A stretch of DNA of 14,379 nt from Candidatus Iainarchaeum sp. (GTDB taxonomy: Archaea; Micrarchaeota; Micrarchaeia; Anstonellales; Bilamarchaeaceae). Shown here piece after piece: positions 1 to 9,500 of the stretch (positions within the stretch are counted from its first letter, which is position 1; each line of letters begins with the position of its first letter). Location: positions 1 through 14,379 of the forward strand of contig JAQTSF010000009.1 in assembly GCA_028711485.1 (NCBI GenBank), in the 5' to 3' direction. The notes beneath the pieces were generated by a model. It was not told the origin of the DNA. It did no database searches and saw only the letters and a program-made list of their open reading frames with translations. The translations under genes and the position numbers were made by a program.

Positions 1-869
1 GGTTCTAATTCAATTACTTCTTCTTCGATATCTTCTGCATGAAGAGAAACTCTTGGAGTTGGTTTGGCAGATGCTAAGAGTGGTGGTTTTTCCTCTACTG
101 TCCCTTGTTTTGCTTTTACAAATGCTGCAAGGGTTCTCATAGTCTGCAAACCAAAAGCAGAATCCTCTCTTATTTTCTCTTTATCTTGGTATCTTTTTGC
201 AAGTGCTTTGAAATAACCTTTTTCTTGTAAAAGACCAGCATTAACCTCACGAACTGCAGCTGCAAAAGTTTCATCTTTAGCTGCAAATGCATTTACCATT
301 TGCTGAACTTTTTTTACTGCAAGTGTTGTACTTCTTCCACGAATTCCATTTACTTCAAGTGCATTTTCAGTATGTTCTTTTCCATCTATTAATCCATTTC
401 TATATAACCAATTATATACTACTTGAAATTCTGCAGTCATTACCGAACTGTATGGTAAAGTTTGTCCATTTGATAAACTTAAAATAGATGCAGGTAAATT
501 TCCTTCTGAAAGAGCTTGTTCAATTTCTTGAATTCTTTCTTCTGTGAGAGTATGTTTTTTTGCTTTTTTTACTGGAGTACCCAACCGAGGTTTTTTAGAT
601 GGAGCTAAAACGGATTCCATTTCAAATTTTTCAGAAAATGATACTTTCAAATCTGCTATCTCACTCATTACTTTTTGGTAAATGGCATCTTGATGTTCAT
701 GCCCTCTAATACCAAGATCTGAAATTACTTTTGCTCTTGGATAGGTGCCATCTGAAATTGGTTTAAGAGTTATTGTTCGATCTCCTATAGTAACTTTATA
801 ACCTTTAGATAAATCATCAAAATCCACAGGGGATACGGAAACTTTTGGAATTTGTGTTTGCTTAGTCAT
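1..869 (-). CDS. Hypothetical protein, last visible gene of the giant-protein operon (3' end outside window)
   Basis: The reading frame is open from an ATG at 869 to the left edge, 289 residues with no stop, so the C-terminus is missing. I do not recognise the family. A short beta/alpha N-terminal domain (about residues 1-70) is followed by a Lys/Pro-rich linker (about 95-110) and a mainly helical domain (about 110-265). The visible end is Pro-rich then strongly acidic (PTPRVSLHAEDIEEEVIELE), resembling the linkers that precede the C-terminal module in the two upstream neighbours; a similar module may lie beyond the edge. The N-terminal domain resembles that of the 879-2084 product: a strand pair with a Gly turn, then a helix, a Gly-Ile/Leu turn and another helix. 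The start is well supported: AGGTGA lies five bases upstream and overlaps the preceding stop codon, suggesting coupled translation. No signal peptide or membrane helix is visible. Confidence 0.85.
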   Translation of the reverse strand, partial: MTKQTQIPKVSVSPVDFDDLSKGYKVTIGDRTITLKPISDGTYPRAKVISDLGIRGHEHQDAIYQKVMSEIADLKVSFSEKFEMESVLAPSKKPRLGTPVKKAKKHTLTEERIQEIEQALSEGNLPASILSLSNGQTLPYSSVMTAEFQVVYNWLYRNGLIDGKEHTENALEVNGIRGRSTTLAVKKVQQMVNAFAAKDETFAAAVREVNAGLLQEKGYFKALAKRYQDKEKIREDSAFGLQTMRTLAAFVKAKQGTVEEKPPLLASAKPTPRVSLHAEDIEEEVIELE

Positions 870-874
870 AATTA

Positions 875-880
875 TCACCT
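875..880 (-). promoter_or_regulatory. Ribosome binding site merged with upstream stop codon
   Basis: AGGTGA on the minus strand sits five bases before the ATG at 869. Its first two bases are also the last two bases of the TAG stop of the upstream gene. This is a strong archaeal Shine-Dalgarno sequence, fixes the start of the last gene and suggests translational coupling. Confidence 0.8.
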
Positions 881-2084
881 ATTTCCAAACACCTTTAAAT
901 TTGTTAATATACGAACGGATATATGTTTCAGGGTCTTCACCAACCCAGCCAAGTGAATCATCTTTTGGTAATCTTCCAGTTTCGGTGTTTCTATGAGTAT
1001 AAATGTATCTAAGGACATTTAAAGCTTGTGATTGATCTTTCCTATCAGCCAAGTCGTCTATAAAAAGTGCATCATGCAATCCCTGTATATTTTCTTCAGT
1101 TGCAGTTGGTTTTAGATTTTCTTTTAAGAAAGCAATAATCTGCGGATGATCTTTAAATAAAGTTTCTATTTTTTTTATTACACTAGTTGATAATTGAGAT
1201 GCGGGTGCAACGACCGGAGTAACAACTCTCTCAGGTTCAGGAGCTTTTTCAGCTGATTTAGTTGGCAGTTGAGCTATTGCTGCTAAAAGTATATTTGAAT
1301 CTCTAATTGCTTCATCATAGTTTCTATCAAAAATAAGTTTTGCTATAGATTGAAGATTTATTTCAAGTTTGCTAAAATCTCCTGTCTTCGTGGTTCTTGC
1401 TTCTTTAAGAGTTAGTTGTGCTTTTCGATACAACTCATTTGCAGTTAGCACTTTTTCGAATGTAGGGGGCAGAGTAGAGGGAGTTTCTAACATTGTCTGC
1501 AGTGCTAATATTCTTGCGGGGGCAGTATCTGGGTATGTGCTGATAAGTACTGAAACTCTTCTTCTTAGAGCCTCTATTCTTTCGTCCTTTTTAACAGGTT
1601 CTGGTTGTGAACGTAAAAATTCAGCATAGATATTTGCATCCTGTAAAATAAGTTCCAAGTTTCGTAATTGTTTATCTAAAAGAAAAAAATTTTTTTTATC
1701 TAGAAGTTCATAGGCATCAGAGACCGCAACTTCAAGTTCTGGAAAAGTTCCTGGAGAAAATTCTAAATTTAATTCGAAAAGAGCATCTTCATATTTCTCT
1801 ATTTTTGTTCTAAATTCCTCTTCTCTGCTCTGTGTACCTTGTGATTGCGTTTCTTCAACTCTTCGTATTAAAGCACGTATTTTAGCGGTATTATCTGTAT
1901 CAAATGGCAAACCAGAAGATTTTATTTTTTGTCTAAACTCTCCTTCTGTAAAACTAGTCCTTAAATTAATTTCATAAGATTTTCCTCCTGCAGTTAAAAT
2001 AATTTGAAGTCCTTGTGCAGTAGTTTTCTTTGTAATAGTAATATCTTGCGGATTAAATTTCGGTGGAGCTAGTACAGGAGGCAT
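879..2084 (-). CDS. Hypothetical helical protein, third gene of the giant-protein operon
   Basis: About 401 residues, no recognised family. Visible parts, numbered from the chosen start: a Pro-rich N-terminus and small beta/alpha domain (about 1-80); a helical middle containing two related units of about 54 residues (about 98-151 and 219-274); a Pro/Glu/Val-rich linker (about 280-300); and a C-terminal module of about 100 residues (about 302-401) ending in GVWK. The C-terminal module resembles the C-terminus of the membrane protein encoded just upstream, and the N-terminal domain resembles that of the downstream gene. There is no signal peptide or membrane helix, so it is probably soluble or attached through partners. 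I chose the ATG at 2084 because it lies four bases past the upstream stop, has GGAAG seven bases before it, and makes the N-terminus match the downstream paralogue. An in-frame ATG at 2141 would give 420 residues with a 53-base overlap and no visible ribosome binding site. Confidence 0.82.
   Translation of the reverse strand: MPPVLAPPKFNPQDITITKKTTAQGLQIILTAGGKSYEINLRTSFTEGEFRQKIKSSGLPFDTDNTAKIRALIRRVEETQSQGTQSREEEFRTKIEKYEDALFELNLEFSPGTFPELEVAVSDAYELLDKKNFFLLDKQLRNLELILQDANIYAEFLRSQPEPVKKDERIEALRRRVSVLISTYPDTAPARILALQTMLETPSTLPPTFEKVLTANELYRKAQLTLKEARTTKTGDFSKLEINLQSIAKLIFDRNYDEAIRDSNILLAAIAQLPTKSAEKAPEPERVVTPVVAPASQLSTSVIKKIETLFKDHPQIIAFLKENLKPTATEENIQGLHDALFIDDLADRKDQSQALNVLRYIYTHRNTETGRLPKDDSLGWVGEDPETYIRSYINKFKGVWK
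882..1181 (-). repeat. Shared C-terminal module, copy 2 (coded in the 879-2084 gene)
   Basis: This codes for the last 100 residues of the protein. Aligned by eye with the last 97 residues of the upstream membrane protein, both have an I-x-K helix start, an F near residue 9, L-K followed by a T-E pair about 20-30 residues in, an Asp-rich turn, a Y-(I/L)-Y helix end, a Trp about 20 residues before the end, and a final Trp-Lys. Both follow a Pro/Glu-rich linker. Divergence is high, so this is a protein-level repeat only. Confidence 0.55.
1263..1793 (-). repeat. Two related helical units inside the 879-2084 protein
   Basis: The span at 1632-1793 and the span at 1263-1430 each code for about 54-56 residues with the same layout. 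Each has a Tyr-started helix with Ala at position 4, a loop with Phe and a Leu-Glu pair, then a second helix with an acidic/basic-Asn-(Phe/Tyr) turn and a closing Leu-rich helix (compare LLDKKNFFLLDKQLRNLELI with LIFDRNYDEAIRDSNILLAA). This looks like an old internal duplication of a TPR-like or helical-hairpin unit. It was judged by eye. Confidence 0.45.
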
Positions 2085-2088
2085 AAAA

Positions 2089-3486
2089 TTACTTCCAAAG
2101 GTCTTTGGTTCTTCCTGCAAATCCAGATAATTCGCTTTCATCGGCCCAGGTGTTAAATTTTAAAGCAGGGGCTCCTTTTCCCTGTGATGTATTATATAGA
2201 TAAATTAAAAATGCTCTTAGATTAGTGTCGTTAATTTGAGAGGGATCATCAAAATAATCTTTCAAATCTTGTAAAAGAGCTTTTAGTTTATCTTCAGTTA
2301 CACCCTCTTTCAAACGGGAACTTAACCATTCTGCAGTTGCTTTATATTCCCCAAAAACAGCTTGAACTGCTTTTTGTATGGGAGTTAATTCTGGTTCTGC
2401 TCTTTTAGGTATTGGTAAAGGACTTCCTTTTCTCTCAGGCACTTGCTCTGGTTCTTGTTCAACCTCTGTAATTGCTCTTTCAGTTTTAACTGCACGTTCT
2501 AATTCTGCAGCTTCTTTTTTTGCCGAAAGCCAACCAATCCCTAGATAACTAGCATAGACTGCAAGACCAACCAATGCTACAACTCCTGTTACTTTTCCCC
2601 ATTTTTTAGCGCGCTCCCAAGTTGGTAGTCTATCTCTCCATTTTTCCCAATCTATTTCAGGCATTTTACTTTTTATTCTTTCAAACAATTTAGCGTATGG
2701 GATTTTTCTTATATCTGTTTTAAAAGTAGTCCAAGCTCTTTGGACAAAATTTGGTCTAAGTCTTAATGATTGCGTAAAAGGATGTCTTATACCTCGGGTT
2801 ATTACAAACAAATTCGGTTCTCCTCTTTCAATAAGAAGATGATTAAGTTGCCAAACTTCTTTCATCATTCCAAAAGAAGCTGTTCCTGTTTTTGTAATTA
2901 TATCTTTGAATTTACCTGAAACATCATGTCTCTTTAGAATCTCTTCTAAAACTTCTTCAAAATTAGAAGTTACTCTAACCTTGCCTGATGGTAAGGGTGT
3001 ACCTACTTGAATGACGCCAGTTTTTGCTGCTTCAACTAAATCAGCCATAACTTTTTTTGCTGTTTCAGCTCCTAATTCTGCTTCAAGTGCTCTTGTAAGA
3101 TTAACAAGTGAACGGGAAGCAGCAACTTCAAAACGTATTAAGAAACGTGCATGACCATACTCTATATAAGAATGCAGAAAACCAGATTTGCCTTTTTGTT
3201 TTGAATATTCTAAAACATGTTCAAAAACATCTCCATTTGAAAAAAGTCTATCTAAAAATGTTCTATTGATAGTTTTTGGAAGTGGTGTCTCTCCAAACAA
3301 TGATTTGTATACATCAGGTTTTTTGTCTTTTAACCAACCAAGAAATTCAATAAGTGGTTTTTCATATCTTTCAAGACCAAGAGCTTTATTATAATGTTCC
3401 CATGCTTTATATATTCCATAAGCACCTAAAGGATATTTTGCAGTGTCCCAAGTTTTTTCCAATAATCCTGGTTTTCCATAAGGCAT
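2089..3486 (-). CDS. Hypothetical single-pass membrane protein, second gene of the giant-protein operon
   Basis: About 465 residues, family not recognised. From the chosen start, residues 1-295 form a mixed, mostly helical globular region with no signal peptide. A single hydrophobic helix at about 299-321 (VTGVVALVGLAVYASYLGIG) is flanked by Lys/Arg on both sides. A charged helix and a Glu/Pro-rich linker follow (about 325-368), then the C-terminal module of about 97 residues ending in DLWK that is also found in the next gene's product. This is a membrane-anchored architecture with domains on both sides; orientation cannot be read confidently from charge. The start at 3486 is chosen because GGTGA stands four bases before it. 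An in-frame ATG at 3528 would add 14 residues and overlap the giant gene's stop as TAATG, but has no ribosome binding site. It probably bridges the giant protein and the downstream products, which is inference from synteny. Confidence 0.85.
   Translation of the reverse strand: MPYGKPGLLEKTWDTAKYPLGAYGIYKAWEHYNKALGLERYEKPLIEFLGWLKDKKPDVYKSLFGETPLPKTINRTFLDRLFSNGDVFEHVLEYSKQKGKSGFLHSYIEYGHARFLIRFEVAASRSLVNLTRALEAELGAETAKKVMADLVEAAKTGVIQVGTPLPSGKVRVTSNFEEVLEEILKRHDVSGKFKDIITKTGTASFGMMKEVWQLNHLLIERGEPNLFVITRGIRHPFTQSLRLRPNFVQRAWTTFKTDIRKIPYAKLFERIKSKMPEIDWEKWRDRLPTWERAKKWGKVTGVVALVGLAVYASYLGIGWLSAKKEAAELERAVKTERAITEVEQEPEQVPERKGSPLPIPKRAEPELTPIQKAVQAVFGEYKATAEWLSSRLKEGVTEDKLKALLQDLKDYFDDPSQINDTNLRAFLIYLYNTSQGKGAPALKFNTWADESELSGFAGRTKDLWK
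2092..2382 (-). repeat. Shared C-terminal module, copy 1 (coded in the 2089-3486 gene)
   Basis: This codes for the last 97 residues of the membrane protein, just after its Pro/Glu-rich linker. It has the same succession of helices, a T-E pair, a Y-L-Y helix end, a penultimate-region Trp and a terminal Trp-Lys as the module coded at 882-1181. It lies after the transmembrane helix. Confidence 0.55.
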
Positions 3487-3490
3487 CAAA

Positions 3491-3495
3491 TCACC
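3491..3495 (-). promoter_or_regulatory. Ribosome binding site that decides the start of the membrane-protein gene
   Basis: GGTGA on the minus strand lies four bases before the ATG at 3486. The longer alternative ATG at 3528, which overlaps the giant gene's stop codon, has no such sequence. This favours the shorter protein. Confidence 0.65.
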
Positions 3496-3527
3496 ATAAT
3501 TATTTAGATAAGAGGATATTTTAAACA

Positions 3528-6500
3528 TTAAGGTGTTGGAAGTTTGAATTCTTTTTTAAACCCCCTAAATTCTTGTTCTGTTTTGAGAAGTTTTTTACGT
3601 GTAGCATCCATATGTTCTGGGGAAGAATGTCTTCCTTCCCTGACAGCTGTTTTCAGTAGATGAGGAACAAGAACTGAGGATGGGGGTAATCCACTTAATA
3701 ATCCATATACAATTGTAGTTCTTTCAAGCGGATCGGTAGAAAATGCAATAGAAGAAAGTGAAGCGATTAACCTTAATCTGCGTTCATTCTGGAAAAATGC
3801 CTCTAACGGTTTTGTTTCTTTATTTGTAAGTTTTTCATAGAGTTCTTTTGAATATTTTTGTCCTTCCTCTGTTTCAAAAAAACCTTCGGGTACCGGACCT
3901 TTTCTTAGTAGCTCGACAATAGAGTATAATTCATCAAATGCTCTTTCGGTTGCTTCTAATAATTGAGGATCATCCTTACTGAGCTCCTTCGAACTTAAAC
4001 CCTTTTCTGCAAGTAAGGCATCCACTCTTTCAGAGAAAACTCGGGAAATTTCTTCTGAAACTTCAGGAGATAAATATTGATAGAAATAATTTCTTCTAAA
4101 TGTTCCTATAAAGTCTGTTGAAGAAGGATTAACAAATAGGAAATCAGCTTCTTTTATTCCTTTTAACACAGCATCTTCACCTTTAGAAATTATAGCTTTC
4201 CAAAGAAGAGTTATTTCTTCGAATGAATATGAAGTATATTCTCTTCCTAAAGTAGTGGAATGTTTTCTCATAAATTCATCCACTCTTCTTGCATCCTCTA
4301 GTATGCTTTGCATTGGAACACTGGTTTTTCCTCCATCAAGAATATTGTAAAGGAAAAGACTTACTGCTATTGCAGGATTCACACCTTGAGAATCTGCCTG
4401 AGTCATCAATGAGTAAATATAATTCATAAAAATATTCATTGTAATTTCAGGATAATTTTTTTCAAGTTCTTTGATCGCAAGCTCTTTATCCATTCTTTTT
4501 AGATGATCTGGAAGATGTTCAAAATAAGAAGTATAAAATTCTCTTGCAGGTATTTCTCTGATAATAAAATTCAAATAACCTATCGCAATGTGAATTATTT
4601 CATCAGCATTTGTTATTCCTTGTTTTACTAGAATATTAGCTACTGCTTCATAATATTTATCTTTTTTTCCGCTTATAAGTGCATTGTCTAAAGCAGAAAG
4701 TCCAGCACCAAATCCAATTAAAGCGCCGAATTCACTAGCAGTAAAAGCCAGTCCTAATCCACGGGTAGTTATTCTTGGTTCTGGGAGTTTTACTGGAACA
4801 ACTTCAGGGGGTTTGCCAGCTACTTGTCTATAAGTTTTTCTCATACGTTCTATTGCTTTTGAAGGAATGCTTCCTCCTGCAACCATTTTTGCTTCCCCTA
4901 TTAATTCAGTGTATCTAGTTAAGAATTTTGAAAGAGCATCATCTGAAATTCCTGTAAATGCTTTCCCAAGAACAGCCTTTGCTTTTTCTCTAGTTAATGC
5001 TTCTCCAGAGTATAAAAGTTCATAAATTGCTTTTGCTTGTGCTTCTGTTGGTTGGCGTACTCCCAATGTTTCTGCAAGTTGCACATGGAACTCGGTGGTT
5101 TTCAAATAGGCGAGTGCCCTCATATTGCTTGATCTTAAAAATGCTGGTAGTCTCTCAGCAGCAAGACGAACTGCTATGGGTTTTAGCAATCTAAATGGAC
5201 CGAAGATATAAACATCGAATGCAATGAATTCGCCTGTAGTATGGGTCCATCCCTTTGAAACACTTTCCAATGCTTGTAAAAATGAACCACTACCGTCAAC
5301 TGCTCTAGAAAAAGAATCATGAACATCAGAATCTAATGCAAGAGTAAATGCAAGATTTAAGGAAAGTCCCGCAGGTTTTAAAAGCCAGGCTGGAGCGTCT
5401 GCTACTTTAACTAATGAACCCTTAAATCCACCCATTGCCTGTACTTCACTAATGGTTGCTCCTTGTGCAAGTGCTCGTGTTTTTATCAATCCGCCTGCAC
5501 CAATAACAAAGAATGGAACAGTCATAACCACATCAGTCCAACTTCCCTCTCCGCTGATTGCTTCAGGTACAGTGTAAGATAATCTGTAAGAAGCCCCGCC
5601 TACAAGAAAAGTATTCATTGTGTAGTGTAAAACTTTCTGGGCAACATATTTTTTTCCTGCTTGTTTTACAGGAGCTGAAAGACCAAATCGTCCTACAGTT
5701 ACATCTACCAACCCAGTAAATAATTTCTCTCTTGCCTCAAGAGTATCGTAATAATGTGTAAGCGCACCTTCAAAAGTAGTTGGTTCTTCTGCAAATCTAA
5801 GAGAAACTTCATCGTATAAACCTTCAACAACATAAGTAAGACCGCATGCTGCAACTATTCCGCTTCCAATAGCTACACCTGTTTTTGCTCCTGCTACTGC
5901 TCCGCCAACGGTTCCTCCTGGTCCGCCTGCAGAACCTGCAATTCCTCCAATTACTCCACCAACAGCACCAGAACCAGCAATTATAGTTACTGCATTATCA
6001 GAAACTAATTTCCTGAAATAATCAAAAAAACTCATATCTCTGAGTCTTTCCATTATTGCTCGGTTTATTTTTTCCCCTATAATTTCCTCATGAACTGCAT
6101 TGAATACCCAAGTCTTAAGTATAGTATAATTATCTAATACACACGCGGGATCAAGCGGTTCCTCTCTTTCGTCTATATTTGAAATTTTTCTATCTATGAA
6201 TGCCATTACTTTTTTGGGTTTTTCTTTTTTCTGTAATAATCCAATAAGCTCCTCTCTTCTTCCTTTTAATGATTCTCTTAACTTAATTACTTTTGCCGGA
6301 AGACTATAGGTATATCTTTCAGTACTTGGATCTTCGGTTTTGAAACCCCAGCGTTTATACTTTTCTCTTATTGCCTTTTGAGATTCTGATTCTAAATCTG
6401 CAGCAGAATAACTAAGAAGATAGTGTAGATCGATTCCATCTTTTTTCATTTCCTCTTTTACAGTATCCATAAATGATTCTAAAAATAAGAGATCTGCTTC

Positions 6501-9500
6501 TGCACTAAGAAGAAAATAGAGTGTACGTAAAATTTCAAATCTTGTTTCAGGCTCATAATTTTGCAAAAATTCTTGATACCCCTGTAAACCAAGAATGGAT
6601 TTGAGATATTGTTCTGCAATTGGAAGCATTACTGCCATCGTATATTCCGGACTTCTGTAATTAACACGTCCGCTATCATAATCCATAGAGTGAGCTTGAT
6701 CAATTCCAGAAACACGCAACATATCATATGCCTGGAAAATAGTGCCCATTCTTGAACCTGTTTCAGAATGAGAATTGAATGAATATGACGTTCCTTCAAT
6801 AGAAATGTCTTGCGCAGGATCAAAACGTCTTCTTAATTCTGCTAAAACTTCTGTTCCTGCACCTTCTACACCTCCAAGTGCATTTGAAAGATTTGAAAGA
6901 AACAAATTGTAGTAAGTATCTCTCTGAGGTTGGTGAGGATTAAAAACAAATGCATCTGCACCAGTCCAATCCACCCAATTAACAGAAATAGGGGGTGTTC
7001 TCACAGAAGCGGAATCCTTCCAAGCACGAATATGAGCTTGTTGTGTTTCAGCATCATAAGAATAAAGTGTTTCTCCTGTGGTTGCCATTTCCATATAATT
7101 GCTCTGTAATGTTACTGAATAATGAATAGCTCCATGACCGAATTCAAATATTTCATCAACTTTTTCTGTGGAACGAATATTTTGAATGTTTTCCAAAAGT
7201 AATTCCAATGTTTTTTTGTGTTCTTTTTTAAGAAGGAATGAATATCTTGGATCTTTGAAAAATCCGGATTTTTCCAATTGTGCAAAAATAAGGTCTCTGA
7301 GCTCTTTTCTTGTAGTTGATCCTACTGCAAATTCAAGTTCTATTTCATAACCGCTCACAGACATTTTGCTGTGCCTTATTCCAAATTGTTGTGAAGAATC
7401 AAGAAACTGGAAAAGGGCAGGATATCGAGTATCCATGAGATGCTGGGCTTCTTGATAAATGTAAATTGCAGCCTGCTTGTCCAATAAATATCTAAAATAT
7501 CTTTCCCCTGTTTCTGCTCTATTATACATTTCCTGAACTTTTTCAAGAGGTTCTGTAAATACATATTGATTTACACTTAGGCTTACCCATTCCATAATAA
7601 GTTTTTCATATACTGCTTCTGCTTTTTTGTAATTTTTTTGTGTAAAAAGATTGCCAATTTCTATAATCTGCTCTGAAAATTCCTCTGGAAACCCTAAAAC
7701 CCATAATCTTTCTATAAATAAAGGATTCTTTGAAAGTAATAGCTGATGTGTTTGTTCTAGTTGAGGACCTAGTTCTGGATTTCTTAAAAGTGTGGCCATT
7801 AACTGCCATGGGAGAGATTGAAAAACTGCTTCTGCAGCTCTTTTTCTCCTTTCTGGATCTTTGAGAAAAGTACTGCTAAAATATTGTGGACGAATTATGC
7901 TTCCATAATCTCCTTCTAAAGTTAGATAAATTGCTCTTGCTTCTGAACCCTTACCTTGTAATAGAAGTGAGTGTATTCTCTTAAGTTTTTCTTGATCCTC
8001 AAAACTTGTTTCCAATGCTTTAAGCAATAAAGTATATTCTGCAGCCCTTGCAGATAAGCTTTCGCTTGCTTCTTGGATACTTTCAAGTATTCTTTGCCTG
8101 GAAGTATCACCGTATAATGAAATATTATAAAGCATTTCAGCTTGCAAACCAAAATATCTTCCTGTGAGAGAACTCAATCCTTTAGCAGATGCAATAGATT
8201 CGAGGTCAAGAATAAATCTCCGGTTTTGTTCTAGTGCAGAACCAAAACTAAGTGATAACGAGTGAACCATTTCTGGTGGTTCAGGTATTTGACCTCTTTT
8301 TTCAGAAATAAATGAAGTGAATTTCTGAGATAATGCTTTGTACTTAGAAAATATAGCTTCTGATTCCTCTATTAGTTCTTGGAATAATAGTTCAGAATCC
8401 CCAGAGGTAGTATCCAATGAATTAAATTTCTGGAGTAATAAAAATATTCTTTGAGTGAGTTTTGAAATTTCCTTATTTAACGGTAAGGAATCGGAATCAG
8501 TATATGAAGATAAAGAATTTGTGTATTCGATTAATGAACTTGCAATTGAAATAAGAGAAGCCATATATCTTGCTTTGTAACCTAATGTCTGCAAATAATC
8601 TACAGAATTAAATGCTGAAGGAAGCAGTGCTTCCATATCCCTAAGCGAAACAGTAGGATCAAAAACAGCAGTCAATAGTGATTCAAGTACTGAAAAATGG
8701 GCAACGGTAGCCTGATGAAAAGAGCTGAGAATTCCATAGTATTTTGAAATTTCTGGATGTGTGCTTTTTGATAAAACAGGCGAAATAGTTTGCCAATTTG
8801 AAACAAAGGAATAATCGCTTACTGCTGCTAAATAATAAACTGGGAAAAAAGTTTCAAAATATTGCAATTTTTTTAGAATAGATTCTTCTCCTGTTGTAGA
8901 GTAAAGAGCATATAATTCTCGTGCATTTTGCATTAATCTGATAAAAACTGGTGCAAGTGCTTCAGGTATTTTTGGGAGAAGATCTGAAAAGAAAATTATT
9001 GCTTCTTCACTGCTTTTTGCAGATGTAAAAAATCTTTCTTCTGCATGATAAATGCCTTTTTTTGTACCTGAAAGTTTTTTATAAAGTTTTTTTGCTTCAG
9101 AAAGTTTGCCTTTTTTCAATAATTGTATTATCTCGAGCAATCTTTTTTGATCTTCAAAGGATATTTGAATAGCAAGAATAGAAGAATCCATTTCTGCAAT
9201 TCTTTCTTCAAGTGCTTCTCTGGTTCCGGGTTCGTGGACTGTAGCAGGAAAAGAATGTTCTATTCTTTCACGTTCAGCCCGTACTTTTTTTCTTAATTTA
9301 GGTTTATCTGAATCAGCGATATAATATTTTCCTTTGTGTTTTTTTAGATAACTGCCTAAGTCAAATAATACCGATTCTTCATTAATAGAACCAAGTTCTA
9401 TTTCAAATCTTGAAGCAGGATAATCTTTTACTAATTCCAAAAGAGTAAAAGTATCAATATTAAAAAGATCAGTCAAAAATTTTATTGTCTGCGGTGTAAA

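Noticed and set aside
290..400. Gene 1 segment with GIRGRSTTLAVKKVQQMVN slightly like a peptidoglycan-binding repeat.
   Set aside because: Only a handful of residues agree, the expected Asp-Gly-x-Phe-Gly core is not there, and an archaeon would not normally need it.
1369..1629. Open frames on the opposite strand of the operon genes, such as this one and those near 3188-3394 and 4997-5194.
   Set aside because: They lie wholly inside well-supported genes, have odd composition and lack ribosome binding sites or promoters.
3700..3830. Possible third copy of the shared C-terminal module near the end of the giant protein (around residues 2098-2140).
   Set aside because: The helix spacing is similar, but the Y-x-Y and terminal Trp-Lys features are missing; too weak to claim.
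4330..4420. A stretch of the giant protein (QGVNPAIAVSLFLYN) resembling the start of lytic transglycosylase domains.
   Set aside because: The catalytic Glu-Ser motif expected right after it is missing and the flanking helices do not fit; probably chance similarity.
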